A stretch of DNA of 64,000 bases. Source: Nocardioides aromaticivorans. GTDB lineage: Bacteria; Actinomycetota; Actinomycetes; Propionibacteriales; Nocardioidaceae. The translations under genes and the position numbers were made by a program. The notes beneath the pieces are model-generated. The model was given only the letters and a program-made list of their open reading frames with translations, was not told the DNA's origin and did not search any database. The stretch covers positions 1 to 64,000 of the forward strand of contig NZ_JACBZM010000001.1 of NCBI RefSeq assembly GCF_013408525.1, written 5' to 3'. Below, one piece after another: positions 16,383 to 25,219 of this stretch. Position 1 is the stretch's first letter. The number at the start of each line of letters is the position of its first letter.

Positions 16383-17761
16383 GCCCGTCCGACGCCCATG
16401 CCCGCGCCGACGCCGCCGCACCCCGCGTGCTGTGGCTCGACACCCCCGACCGTCCGGCACCACGTCCGGCCGTGACGACGGCGACCGACGTCGACCTGCT
16501 CGTCGTCGGCGGCGGCTTCACCGGCCTCTGGACCGCCCTCTGCGCGCTCGAGCGGGAGCCCGGGCGCTCCGTCCTGGTCGTCGAGCGGGACCGGATCGCC
16601 GAGCAGGCCACCGGTCGCAACGGCGGCTTCTGCGAGGCCAGCCTCACCCACGGCGAGGACAACGGGCGCGAGCGCTGGCCCGACGAGTACGACGAGCTGG
16701 AGCGCCTCGGGCTCGAGAACCTCGACGCCATCGAGGCGGCCGTGCAGCACTACGGCATCGACTGCGACCTCCGCCGCACGGGGCAGCTCTCCGTGGCCAC
16801 CCGGCCGCACGAGGTGGAGGGGCTCGCCCCCGACGAGGACGGCTTCCTCGACGCCGGCGCCGTCCGCGCGCTGGTCGACTCCCCCACCTATCTCGCCGGC
16901 CGGCTCGACGCCGAGGGCTGCGCGATGGTCGACCCGGCGCGCCTGGCGTGGGGACTGGCCGCCGCGGTCGAGTCGCTCGGCGGGGTGGTCGCCGAGGGGA
17001 CGTCGGTCTCCCGGCTCCGCGGCCGCGGACCCGGCGGTGCGGTCGAGGCGACGACCGCCTCCGGCGCGACGATCCGCGCCCGCCACGTCGCGATGGCGAC
17101 CAACGCCTTCCCGGGCCTGCTGCGCCGGGTCTCGACGCGCGTCGTACCGGTCTACGACCACGTGCTCGCCACCGAGCCGCTCAGCGCCGACCAGCTGGCT
17201 GCCGTCGGCTGGGACAGCCGCTGCGGGGTCGCCGACTCCGGCAACCTCTTCCACTACTACCGGCTGACCGCGGACGACCGCATCCTCTGGGGCGGGTACG
17301 ACGCCGTCTACCACTTCGGCAAGGGCATCGCGCCGGGACACGAGCAGCGCCCCGCGACCCACCGGGTCCTGGCGGAGCACTTCTACGAGACCTTCCCGCA
17401 GCTGGCCGGTGTCGGGTTCAGCCACCGCTGGGGAGGCGTCATCGACACCTGCACCCGCTTCTGTGCCTTCTTCGGCACCGCCAGGCGCGGCCGGGTCGCC
17501 TATGCCGCCGGCTTCACCGGCCTCGGCGTCGGCGCGTCCCGGTTCGCGGCCGAGGTGATGCTCGACCTGCTCGCGGGCGAGGAGACCCCGCGGACCCGGC
17601 TCGCGATGGTGCGCGAGAAGCCGTTGCCCTTCCCGCCCGAGCCGCTGGCGTGGACCGGCATCCAGCTGACCCGGTGGGCGTCCGCCCGAGCGGACGCCAC
17701 CGGGCGCCGGAACCTGTGGCTGCGCACCCTGGACCGGCTGGGCCTGGGCTTCGACTCCTGA
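16379..17761 (+). CDS. FAD-dependent amine oxidoreductase (DAO family)
   Basis: A 460-residue DAO-type flavoprotein. FAD-binding VDLLVVGGGFTGLWTALCA is near 36-54, followed by ERDRIAEQATGRNGGF, the GRNGG motif seen in PuuB-like gamma-glutamylputrescine oxidases and related amine oxidases. The C-terminal YAAGFTGLGVGASRFAAEV closes the FAD site. GTG 16379 overlaps the upstream stop (GTGA), so it is translationally coupled to the saccharopine-like gene. The likely reaction is oxidative deamination of a polyamine or a secondary amine. No gamma-glutamylputrescine synthetase lies nearby, so the substrate is open. Confidence 0.85.
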   Translation: MSPSDAHARADAAAPRVLWLDTPDRPAPRPAVTTATDVDLLVVGGGFTGLWTALCALEREPGRSVLVVERDRIAEQATGRNGGFCEASLTHGEDNGRERWPDEYDELERLGLENLDAIEAAVQHYGIDCDLRRTGQLSVATRPHEVEGLAPDEDGFLDAGAVRALVDSPTYLAGRLDAEGCAMVDPARLAWGLAAAVESLGGVVAEGTSVSRLRGRGPGGAVEATTASGATIRARHVAMATNAFPGLLRRVSTRVVPVYDHVLATEPLSADQLAAVGWDSRCGVADSGNLFHYYRLTADDRILWGGYDAVYHFGKGIAPGHEQRPATHRVLAEHFYETFPQLAGVGFSHRWGGVIDTCTRFCAFFGTARRGRVAYAAGFTGLGVGASRFAAEVMLDLLAGEETPRTRLAMVREKPLPFPPEPLAWTGIQLTRWASARADATGRRNLWLRTLDRLGLGFDS

Positions 17762-17767
17762 CATCCT

Positions 17768-17841
17768 CCGGTGGTTGAGGTGCGAGGCGCCCCCGGGGTT
17801 TCGAGGCTCCTCGCTGGCGCTCGTCGCACCTCAACCACCGG
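17768..17841. repeat. Perfect 18-bp stem repeat element/terminator
   Basis: CCGGTGGTTGAGGTGCGA (17768-17785) and TCGCACCTCAACCACCGG (17824-17841) are exact complements with a 38-base loop that itself contains TTTCGAGGC and short GC hairpins. It fills the space between converging genes, so it can stop transcription from both sides. Its GGTTGAGG...TTTCGAGG plan resembles the REP-like elements at 11.9 kb. Confidence 0.75.
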
Positions 17842-17847
17842 GACGGT

Positions 17848-19230
17848 TCAGGCGCCGGTGTAGTGCTTGTCGGCCTCGTCGAGCGCCTTGTCCAGCACCG
17901 CGATGCCGGCCAGCACGTCCTCGTCGCTGGTCGTGCACGGCGGGACGACGTGCGTGCGGTTGAAGTGCACGAACGGCCACACCCCGCCGGCCTTGCACGC
18001 CGCCGCGAACGCCGCCATCGGGGCCGCGTCGGCGCCGGAGGCGTTGAAGGGCACGAGCGGCTCGCGCGTCGTACGGTCGCGGACCAGCTCGAGGGCCCAG
18101 AAGACACCGAGGCCGCGGACCTCGCCGACGCTCGGGTGCTTGTCCGCGAGGGCGCGCAGGGCCGGGCCGATCACGTCGTCGCCGAGGCGACGGGCGTTCT
18201 CGACGACCTTCTCCTCGCGCATCACGTTGATCGACGCGACGGCCGAGGCGCAGGCCAGCGGGTGGCCGGAGTAGGTCAGCCCGCCGGGGAACGGACGGTC
18301 GGCGAAGGTCGCCGCGATCCGCTCCGAGATGACCACGCCGCCGAGCGGGACGTAGCCGGAGTTGACGCCCTTGGCGAACGTGATCAGGTCGGGTACGACG
18401 CCCCACCGGTCGACCGCGAACCACTCGCCGCAGCGGGCGAAGCCGGCCATCACCTCGTCGGCGATCATCACGATGCCGAACTCGTCGCACAGCGCCCGGA
18501 CCCCGGCGAGGTAGCCCTCCGGCGGCACCAGGATGCCGTTCGTGCCGACCACCGTCTCGAGGATGATCGCCGCGATCGTCTGCGGGCCCTCGACAGCGAC
18601 CAGGTCGCGCAGGTGCGCCAGGGCGCGCTCGCACTCCTCGGCCTCGGTGGTGGCGTGGAACGCCGAGCGGTAGGGGTAGGGACCCCAGTAGCGGACGATC
18701 CCGGAGATGCCGGGCTCGGAGGCCCAGCGCCGCGGGTCGCCGGTCAGCGCGATCGCGCCGGCCGTGGCGCCGTGGTAGCTCCGGTAGGCCGAGAGCACCT
18801 TGTGCCGGCCGGTGTGCACGCGCGCCATCCGGATGGCGTTCTCGTTGGCCTCGGCGCCGCCGTTGGTGAAGAACACCTTGTCCAGGTCGCCGGGAGCGAC
18901 CTCCGCGATCAGCCGGGCGGCCTCGGCCCGCACGTCGTTGCCGAAGCCGGGGGCGAGGGTGGCCAGCCGGCCGGCCTGCTCCTGGATCGCGGCCACCACG
19001 GCCGGGTGCTGGTGGCCGATGTTGACGTTGACCAGCTGCGAGGAGAAGTCGAGGAAGCGGTTGCCGTCGCCGTCCCAGAAGAAGCTGCCCTCCGCCCGCG
19101 TGACCGACAGGGGCGCGATCTGCGCCTGGGCCGACCAGGAGTGGAAGACGTGGGCCTTGTCGAGGCGCCGGATCGTCTCGGCGTCGTACGACGGCAGGAG
19201 ACTCGCGCTGCCGGAGGTGGAGTCACTCAT
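17848..19230 (-). CDS. Class III aminotransferase, beta-alanine/taurine type
   Basis: A 460-residue omega-amino-acid transaminase. The PLP lysine is Lys287 in ITFAKGVNSGYVPLGG. IVMIADEVMAGFARCGEW and VFFTNGGAEANENAIRMAR are typical. The family resemblance is to beta-alanine/taurine-pyruvate aminotransferases. It lies 10 bases downstream of a (methyl)malonate-semialdehyde dehydrogenase gene on the same strand. The pair could convert beta-alanine (for example from spermidine breakdown) to malonate semialdehyde and then acetyl-CoA. ATG 19230 is the first Met. Confidence 0.88.
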   Translation of the reverse strand: MSDSTSGSASLLPSYDAETIRRLDKAHVFHSWSAQAQIAPLSVTRAEGSFFWDGDGNRFLDFSSQLVNVNIGHQHPAVVAAIQEQAGRLATLAPGFGNDVRAEAARLIAEVAPGDLDKVFFTNGGAEANENAIRMARVHTGRHKVLSAYRSYHGATAGAIALTGDPRRWASEPGISGIVRYWGPYPYRSAFHATTEAEECERALAHLRDLVAVEGPQTIAAIILETVVGTNGILVPPEGYLAGVRALCDEFGIVMIADEVMAGFARCGEWFAVDRWGVVPDLITFAKGVNSGYVPLGGVVISERIAATFADRPFPGGLTYSGHPLACASAVASINVMREEKVVENARRLGDDVIGPALRALADKHPSVGEVRGLGVFWALELVRDRTTREPLVPFNASGADAAPMAAFAAACKAGGVWPFVHFNRTHVVPPCTTSDEDVLAGIAVLDKALDEADKHYTGA

Positions 19231-19240
19231 CGCGGGCTCC

Positions 19241-20731
19241 TCAGCGGGTGCGCGGGAAGCCGAGGTCGACGCTCGAGGTGGCCGGGTCGGGCCAGCGCGA
19301 GGTGACGACCTTGCCGCGGGTGTAGAAGTTGATGCCCTCGGGCCCGTACATGTGGGTGTCGCCGAAGAGGGAGTCCTTCCAGCCGCCGAAGGAGTAGTAG
19401 GCGACCGGCACCGGGATCGGCACGTTGATGCCGACCATGCCGACCTCGACGTCGAACTGGAACTGCCGGGCCGCGCCGCCGTCACGGGTGAAGATCGCGG
19501 TGCCGTTGGCGAACTGGTTGGAGTTGATCAGCTCGAGGCCCTCCTCGTAGGTCTCCACCCGGACCACGCCGAGCACCGGGCCGAAGATCTCGTCGCGGTA
19601 GCAGGTCATGTCGGGCGTGACGTGGTCGAGCAGGGTCGTGCCGAGGAAGAAGCCGTCGGTGGGGACGTCGGCCGCGCGACCGTCGACGACCACGCTCGCC
19701 CCCTGGGCCTCGCCGGAGTCGACGTACGACGCCACCTTGTCGCGGTGCTCGCGGGTGATGAGCGGGCCCATGTCGGTGCCCGGCTCCGCGCCGTCGCCGA
19801 CGACGAGCTTGGGCAGGCGCACGGCGATCGCCTCGACCAGCGGGTCGGCGATGTCGCCGACCGCGACCGCGACGGACAGCGCCATGCAGCGCTCGCCGGC
19901 GGCACCGTAGGCGGCCGAGACGATGGCGTCGGCGGCGACGTCGAGGTCGGCGTCGGGCAGCACGAGGGCGTGGTTCTTCGCGCCGCCGAGGGCCTGGACG
20001 CGCTTGCCGTGGGCCGTGCCGGTCTCGTAGATGTACTGCGCGATCGGGGTCGAGCCGACGAAGCTGACGGCCGCGATGTCGGGGTGGGTCAGCAGCGCGT
20101 CGACCGCCTCCTTGTCGCCGTGGACGACGGTGAAGACGCCGTCCGGCAGGCCGGCCTCCTTCCACAGCTGCGCCAGGAAGAGAGCGGCCGAGGGGTCCTT
20201 CTCGCTCGGCTTGAGGACGAACGCGTTGCCGCAGGCGATGGCGTTGGCGCACATCCAGAGCGGGACCATCGCCGGGAAGTTGAAGGGCGTGATGCCGGCG
20301 ACGACGCCGAGCGGCTGGCGGATGTTGTAGACGTCGACGCCGGTCGCGGCCTGCTCGGAGAAGCCGCCCTTGAGCAGCTGCGGGACACCGGCGGCGAACT
20401 CGACGTTCTCCAGGCCGCGGGCGATCTCGCCGAGGGCGTCGGCGTGCACCTTGCCGTGCTCGGCGGTGATGATCCGGGCCAGCTCGTCGGAGCGGTCGTG
20501 GAGCAGCTGGCGGAAGGCGAAGACGACGCCGGAGCGCTGCGAGAGCGACGAGCTGCGCCACTGCTTCGCGGCCTCGACCGCGGTCGCGACCGCTGCGGAG
20601 ACCTCGGCGGTCGAGGCGAGGTCGACCTGCCCCGAGACGGCGCCGGTGGCCGGGTTGAAGACGTCAGCGGTGCGACCCGAGGTGCCCGCGACGACGCGGC
20701 CCTCGATCCAGTGCGAGATGCGGGTGCTCAT
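19241..20731 (-). CDS. mmsA: CoA-acylating (methyl)malonate-semialdehyde dehydrogenase
   Basis: A 496-residue CoA-dependent member of the aldehyde dehydrogenase superfamily. PFNFPAMVPLWM, catalytic Cys282 in AAGERCMALSVAV, and the absence of the general-base Glu in QALGGAKNH (instead of ELGGK) are diagnostic of MmsA. The C-terminal SFGGWKDSLFGD, with GTHMYGPEG-like TDMYGPEG seen as DTHMYGPEGINFYTR, also fits. It converts malonate or methylmalonate semialdehyde to acetyl- or propionyl-CoA with CO2 release. ATG 20731 lies in a 60-base divergent promoter shared with the MocR regulator. Confidence 0.92.
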   Translation of the reverse strand: MSTRISHWIEGRVVAGTSGRTADVFNPATGAVSGQVDLASTAEVSAAVATAVEAAKQWRSSSLSQRSGVVFAFRQLLHDRSDELARIITAEHGKVHADALGEIARGLENVEFAAGVPQLLKGGFSEQAATGVDVYNIRQPLGVVAGITPFNFPAMVPLWMCANAIACGNAFVLKPSEKDPSAALFLAQLWKEAGLPDGVFTVVHGDKEAVDALLTHPDIAAVSFVGSTPIAQYIYETGTAHGKRVQALGGAKNHALVLPDADLDVAADAIVSAAYGAAGERCMALSVAVAVGDIADPLVEAIAVRLPKLVVGDGAEPGTDMGPLITREHRDKVASYVDSGEAQGASVVVDGRAADVPTDGFFLGTTLLDHVTPDMTCYRDEIFGPVLGVVRVETYEEGLELINSNQFANGTAIFTRDGGAARQFQFDVEVGMVGINVPIPVPVAYYSFGGWKDSLFGDTHMYGPEGINFYTRGKVVTSRWPDPATSSVDLGFPRTR

Positions 20732-20791
20732 GCACCACAGATTATGTTCCATCTCTAGCCACAGCAAAGAGCGTATTGCTATGTTGCAAAG

Positions 20792-22150
20792 GTGCCGACG
20801 CCGTCGAAGGAGCTCATCTCCGGGATCGAGACCCGGCTCGCCGAGCCCACCTCCAAGGGCCTCGCCGCCGCTGTCGGCCGGGCGATCCGCGACGGCGTGC
20901 TGGCCCCGGGCGACCGCCTGCCGCCGATCCGCGAGCTCGCGCACGAGCTGGCCCTCTCCCCCACGACCGTCAGCGCCGCCTGGGCCCTGCTGACCCGCGC
21001 CGGGACCCTGCGGACCGCCGGACGTCGCGGCACGGTCGTCGCCGACACCTCCGCCCCGCGCACCGGCCGCTACCAGCAGGCGCTGGAGAAGCCGGCCGCC
21101 TTCCCGCTCGACCTGTCCACCGGCGTGCCCGACGAGGAGCTGCTGCCCGCCCTCGGTGGCGCCCTGCAGGCACTCACCACCGCCGGCACACCGCACTCCT
21201 ACCTCGACGACCCCGTCCTGCCCGAGCTGCGCGAGGTCCTGCTCGCCTCCTGGCCCTACGAGCCGGAGGCGCTGACGGTCGTCGACGGAGCGATGGACGG
21301 GCTGGAGCTCGTGCTCCGCAGCCGGCTGCAGTACGGCGACCGCGTGGTCGTCGAGCACCCCGGCTTCCCTCCCCTGCTGGACCTGCTCGAGGCCCTGGGC
21401 GCCGTGGTCGTCGGGGTGCCGCTCGACAGCGAGGGCATCGAGCCGGGACCACTCGAGGACGCCCTGGCAGAGCCGATCGCCGCCGTGGTCCTGCAGCCGC
21501 GCGCGCAGAACCCCACGGGGGCCTCGACGAGCCCGGCCCGGGCCTCGGTGCTGGCGGACCTGCTCCGCGACCACGACGTGCTCGTCGTCGAGGACGACTC
21601 CGCGAGCGCCCTCGGCGGCCCCGCCCCGGTCACCCTCGCCACCCACCTCCCCGACCAGACCGTCCACCTGCGCAGCTACTCCAAGTCGCACGGCCCCGAC
21701 CTGCGCCTCGCCGCCCTCAGCGGCCCGGCACCGGTCGTCGACGGCGTGCGCCACCTGCGCCAGCTCGGCCAGGGCTGGAGCAGCCGCCTGCTCCAGCGGA
21801 TCCTGCTCCACCTGCTCACCGACCCCGGCTCGCGCGCGGAGGTCGAGGCCGCCCGCGTCGAGTACGCCGCCCGTCGTACCGCCTTCGTCGACGCGCTCGC
21901 CGCCGAGGGTGTCGAGGTGGGTGGCGTCGAGGGGCTCAACGTGTGGGTCCCCGTCCACGACCAGGAGGCCGCGCTCGTCCGGCTCGCCAGCCAGGGCATC
22001 GGCGTGGCCGCGGGCTCGCCCTTCCAGCTGCTCCCCGACGACCCGCACGTCCGGGTCACGTGCGGGTTGGTGCGGGAGGACCTGCCTGCCGTTGCGGCCG
22101 CTGTCGCTGCGGCGGCGCGGACGGGAGGGTGGGGCAACCGGGCGCGGTGA
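20792..22150 (+). CDS. MocR-type GntR/aminotransferase-fold regulator
   Basis: A 452-residue fusion of a GntR winged helix (residues 15-85: RAIRDGVLAPGDRLPPIREL, then SPTTVSAAWALL) and a fold-type I aminotransferase domain. The PLP lysine is preserved as Lys298 in SYSKSHGPDLRLA, and AQNPTGAS is the substrate and phosphate loop. Such regulators (GabR, PdxR, TauR types) sense amines or PLP. It is divergent from mmsA and the aminotransferase gene, so it most likely controls them in response to beta-alanine, taurine or GABA. GTG 20792 starts the conserved region. Confidence 0.88.
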   Translation: MPTPSKELISGIETRLAEPTSKGLAAAVGRAIRDGVLAPGDRLPPIRELAHELALSPTTVSAAWALLTRAGTLRTAGRRGTVVADTSAPRTGRYQQALEKPAAFPLDLSTGVPDEELLPALGGALQALTTAGTPHSYLDDPVLPELREVLLASWPYEPEALTVVDGAMDGLELVLRSRLQYGDRVVVEHPGFPPLLDLLEALGAVVVGVPLDSEGIEPGPLEDALAEPIAAVVLQPRAQNPTGASTSPARASVLADLLRDHDVLVVEDDSASALGGPAPVTLATHLPDQTVHLRSYSKSHGPDLRLAALSGPAPVVDGVRHLRQLGQGWSSRLLQRILLHLLTDPGSRAEVEAARVEYAARRTAFVDALAAEGVEVGGVEGLNVWVPVHDQEAALVRLASQGIGVAAGSPFQLLPDDPHVRVTCGLVREDLPAVAAAVAAAARTGGWGNRAR

Positions 22151-22186
22151 GCGTCAGGGACAGCCGGGACACGCCGACGGCCGAGG

Positions 22187-22942
22187 TCAGCCGCGCTCGA
22201 GCGCGAAGGCCAGGGCGAAGCCGACGGCGGCGATGAGGCCCACGTAGAGATGGGTGCGCTCGAAGGCCTCCGGGATCATGGTGTCCGCGATCATCGTCAG
22301 GATCGCTCCCGCCGCGAGTGCGGTGATCACGGCGACTCCTTCGGGCGAGGCGTCCCGGAGCAGCAGGCACCCGAGCATGCCGGCGATACCGCTGGCCAGG
22401 GCAATGCCTCCCCAGGTCGTGAAGACGAAGCGAGCGCTCCGGCCCGCTCGCTTCATGCCAGCCGCGCTGGAAAGGCCCTCCGGGAGGTTGGAGATGAAGA
22501 TCGCAGCCAGGACGGGCACTCCGACCCCGCCGCCGCCCAGCAGGGAGAGCCCCAGGACCACCGACTCCGGGACGCCGTCCAGCAGTGCTCCCACGGCGAT
22601 GGCGCTGCCGCTGCCCGGGTGGTCGTCCTCGGTGGCTTGCTGGTCCTCGGAGCGCTTGCGGTGCCGTGCCCCGCGTCTCGCGAGCACGAGGTTTGCCCCA
22701 ACGTAGGCCGTCGCACCGACCAGGAACCCCAGCAACGTGGGCCCCAGGCCCCCGGTGGCCTCGGCCTCGTCGACCAGGTCGAACGCCAACGCCGAGATGA
22801 GGACCCCCGCCCCGAAGGCCATGATCGAAGCGACCACGGACCGCGGCACGGGGACGAACCACGCGATCGCCGCCCCGACCACCAGTGCGCTTCCGGCGAG
22901 CAGCCCCCATAGACCTGCGTCCAGCCAGACCGGCGTGTTCAC
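22187..22942 (-). CDS. ZIP-family divalent metal transporter
   Basis: A 251-residue membrane protein with about eight helices. GVPESVVLGLSLL and ISNLPEGLSSAAG are the two paired metal-binding helices (with HxxxE-like His replaced) of ZIP transporters. A short charged loop rich in His, Lys and Glu (RHRKRSEDQQATEDDH) separates the two halves, as in the family. It would bring zinc or another divalent cation into the cytoplasm. It is convergent with the MocR gene, and no metal regulator is visible nearby. Confidence 0.82.
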   Translation of the reverse strand: MNTPVWLDAGLWGLLAGSALVVGAAIAWFVPVPRSVVASIMAFGAGVLISALAFDLVDEAEATGGLGPTLLGFLVGATAYVGANLVLARRGARHRKRSEDQQATEDDHPGSGSAIAVGALLDGVPESVVLGLSLLGGGGVGVPVLAAIFISNLPEGLSSAAGMKRAGRSARFVFTTWGGIALASGIAGMLGCLLLRDASPEGVAVITALAAGAILTMIADTMIPEAFERTHLYVGLIAAVGFALAFALERG

Positions 22943-23090
22943 GATTACTCCGTCCTCCGGGGCGTGGGCTCGCGATACCCCGGCCCTCCCCGGGCATCCT
23001 GTCGCGTCGAGGAGAGGCCCCGTCTCGGTGGTCCACGCAGTCGACCACGCTGCCTTGCGACAGGACGCAGCAACCGAGGAACGGCGCCGT

Positions 23091-24164
23091 TCAGGCGATG
23101 AGGTCGTCCCACCCGGCGGCGAGGTAGTCGATGAAGAGCGGGCCGACGTGCTCGGCGCGGAGGTCCGCCGCCGGCACCGGACGCTCGCGGGCCCGGAAGC
23201 CGGGGTCGGCCAACGACCGGGCGGCGAAGTCGTGGTGCAGGATCGCGCCGATCCCGACGGTGACGAAGTCGGCGCCCTGTTCCAGGCACCAGCGCGCCTC
23301 CTCCGCGGACGTCACTCCCCCGGCGACGCCGAGGAGGGCGCCGTGGCGAGGGAGGTCCGTGAAGTGCTCGACGAGCCGCCCGTCGACCGTCGTGTCGCGC
23401 GGGCACATCGTCACGTCCCACAGCGACATGTCGAGGAAGTCCAACAGCTCCGTCGCCAGCAGCGACCGGGCGGTCTCGCGCGCCTCGGCGACCGTGACGC
23501 CGTATCCCTCGGGCGTGAGGCGGAGGCCGACCTGGAAGTCGGGCCCGGTGGCGGCACGGATCCCGGTCAGCACCTCGTGCAGCACCCGCATCCGGTCCTC
23601 GAGGCTCCCGCCGTAGCCGTCGGTCCGGTGGTTCGAGCGGCCGTCGAGGAACTGCGCCAACAGGTAGCCGTGGGCGCCGTGCACCTGGACCCCGTCGAAG
23701 CCCGCGCGCTCGGCCCGGACCGCGGCGTCGACGAACGCGGCGATGACCCGGTCGACGCCCTCCGGCGTCAGTGCGACGGCATCCTTGCGGGGCTCGTCCC
23801 ACGGGGCGACATTCGGTACGCCGTTGAGGGCCGCGTCGGCGCGCATCCCGGCGTGGTGCAGCTGCACCGCCGAGCGGGTTCCGGTGGCGCGCAGGCTCTG
23901 GGCCAGCCGGGTCAGTCCCGGAAGGTGCTCGTCGCTCGCGATGCCGAGCTGTCCGCGCCACGCCCGGCCCTCGGGGGCGACGTACGCCGCGCACGTCACG
24001 GTCAGCCCGAAGCCGCCGCGACCGCGCGCCACCAGCCAGTCGTGCTCGTCGTCGGACAAGGTGCCGTCGTCGTTGCTCTGGGTGTTGGTCAGCGGGGCGA
24101 GCGCGAGCCGGTTGCGCCAGAGCGGTCCGTGCGCAGGTCGGAGCGTGTCGGTGAGGGCGGCCAC
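23091..24164 (-). CDS. NADH:flavin oxidoreductase, Old Yellow Enzyme family
   Basis: A 357-residue FMN TIM-barrel ene-reductase-like enzyme. The N-terminal LWRNRLALAPLTN, the catalytic HGAHGYLLAQFLDGRSNHRTD (seen as two parts, HGAHGYLLAQFL and SNHRTDGYGGSLEDR) and the C-terminal GGVTSAEEARWCLEQGADFV phosphate site are typical. The frame is open to 24323, but GTG 24164 is chosen because the barrel begins there. The substrate may be an enone or a xenobiotic. It is divergent from the acyltransferase gene, with the palindrome pair between them. Confidence 0.85.
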   Translation of the reverse strand: MAALTDTLRPAHGPLWRNRLALAPLTNTQSNDDGTLSDDEHDWLVARGRGGFGLTVTCAAYVAPEGRAWRGQLGIASDEHLPGLTRLAQSLRATGTRSAVQLHHAGMRADAALNGVPNVAPWDEPRKDAVALTPEGVDRVIAAFVDAAVRAERAGFDGVQVHGAHGYLLAQFLDGRSNHRTDGYGGSLEDRMRVLHEVLTGIRAATGPDFQVGLRLTPEGYGVTVAEARETARSLLATELLDFLDMSLWDVTMCPRDTTVDGRLVEHFTDLPRHGALLGVAGGVTSAEEARWCLEQGADFVTVGIGAILHHDFAARSLADPGFRARERPVPAADLRAEHVGPLFIDYLAAGWDDLIA

Positions 24165-24314
24165 CCTCGCATTCTGGCAGGGGCCTGCTCGCCTCCCGCC
24201 GGCGCGCCGTACGACGGTGTCGAGTCGCGACCTGCTGAAGGACCTGCCCATCGCCATGAATGACCACGAACCCAGCACCCGGCCGTTGCCACTTCTGGGC
24301 CACCGGACGGGCAC

Positions 24315-24384
24315 TTCATGCACATGTCAGGCGTTGCAACGCCTGACATGTGCATGAATCCCCGGTCGACCGGGGATTCATGCA
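24315..24384. repeat. Two overlapping perfect palindromes (44 and 34 bp)
   Basis: Bases 24315-24358 form an uninterrupted 44-bp palindrome: TTCATGCACATG, then TCAGGCGTTG, then its exact complement. Bases 24351-24384 form a second uninterrupted 34-bp palindrome centred on CCCCGGTCGACCGGGG. They share TGCATGAA (24351-24358), so three copies of the TTCATGCA word alternate with two different cores. Neither flanking gene ends here, so simple terminator function is unlikely. Confidence 0.85.
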
Positions 24385-24534
24385 GCGACCGACCACCGCA
24401 CCCACCCCACCCAGCCGCCGCCAGCCCCGCTGCGCCCACACCGACACCGGCCGCTACCAGCCCATCGCCTGATGCAGGGCACGCACGCAATCCCACGGTC
24501 GTCGTCCCGTCACGCCGCCGCCATCGTCACGCCC

Positions 24535-24540
24535 TAGGGT
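24535..24540 (+). promoter_or_regulatory. -10 box of a probable leaderless promoter
   Basis: TAGGGT ends 6 bases before GTG 24547, and no Shine-Dalgarno sequence separates them. The acyltransferase mRNA probably begins at or very near its start codon. Confidence 0.45.
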
Positions 24541-24546
24541 GGACCC

Positions 24547-25215
24547 GTGCTGTACGAGGTCCTCCACTCCGTGGTTCCTCCGCTCGCGCGCGCCATCTGG
24601 CGCCCCACCATCGAGGGCGTCGACAACGTGCCGCTGACGGGGCCGGTCCTGTTCGCGAGCAACCACCTGAGCTTCGCGGACAGCGTGGTGATCCCGATCG
24701 TGGCGCCGCGCAAGGTGGTGTTCCTGGCGAAGGCGGAGTACTTCACGGGCTCCGGGGTCAAGGGCCGGATCAGCAAGGCGTGGTTCGAGGGGCTCGGCAT
24801 GGTGCCGGTCGACCGCGACGACACCCGCGCGGCCCTGAACTCGCTGGACGTCGCGCTCGAGGTGCTCGGCCGGGGCGAGGCGTTCGGCATCTACCCCGAG
24901 GGCACCCGCTCGCGCGACGGACGGCTCTACCGCGGGCGGACCGGCGTGGCGCAGCTGGCGCTCACCGCCGGCGTACCCGTCGTACCCGTCGGCCTCGTCG
25001 GCACCGACCACCTCCAGCCGGTCGACTCGAGCTGGCCGCGGCGGGCCAAGGTGACGGTCCGCTTCGGCAAGCCGCTCGACTTCACCGGCCGCTTCGACGG
25101 CGTGGCGCCGGGCAAGGCGCGTCGCGAGGCGACCGACGAGATCATGGACGCGATCCACGCGCTGACCGGCCAGGAGCTCGCCGGCGCCTACAACGAGCGC
25201 CCGGTCGACGCCTGA
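24547..25215 (+). CDS. 1-acylglycerol-3-phosphate acyltransferase family protein
   Basis: A 222-residue PlsC-type acyltransferase that would acylate lysophosphatidate or a related lysolipid at the membrane. NHLSFADS (the NHx4D motif, variant) is at 38-45, the [14 protein letters not shown] strand follows, [13 protein letters not shown] carries the EGTRS acceptor-binding motif, and [14 protein letters not shown] is the fourth block. The start GTG 24547 fits the domain boundary. It is a single-gene unit as far as visible. Confidence 0.88.
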   Translation: MLYEVLHSVVPPLARAIWRPTIEGVDNVPLTGPVLFASNHLSFADSVVIPIVAPRKVVFLAKAEYFTGSGVKGRISKAWFEGLGMVPVDRDDTRAALNSLDVALEVLGRGEAFGIYPEGTRSRDGRLYRGRTGVAQLALTAGVPVVPVGLVGTDHLQPVDSSWPRRAKVTVRFGKPLDFTGRFDGVAPGKARREATDEIMDAIHALTGQELAGAYNERPVDA

Positions 25216-25219
25216 CCCG

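Larger units (their letters stand above)
24165..24546. other. Divergent intergenic region with palindrome pair
   Basis: These 382 bases separate the start of the flavin oxidoreductase gene from the acyltransferase start. They hold the two overlapping palindromes at 24315-24384 and the -10 box at 24535-24540. The remaining bases are C-rich, and I see no convincing gene in them. Confidence 0.6.

Noticed and set aside
16379..17761. PuuB gamma-glutamylputrescine oxidase
   Set aside because: The GRNGG pattern fits the family, but no gamma-glutamylputrescine synthetase (PuuA/GlnA3-like) is in the window, so I kept a general amine oxidoreductase call.
20732..20791. Third copy of the potD-type element between mmsA and the MocR gene
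   Set aside because: Only scattered matches (GATT, GTT, CA) without the TGACCACGGA block, which is not better than chance.
24315..24384. Rho-independent terminator
   Set aside because: It lies between two divergently starting genes, so no transcript ends there, and the palindromes have no loop.
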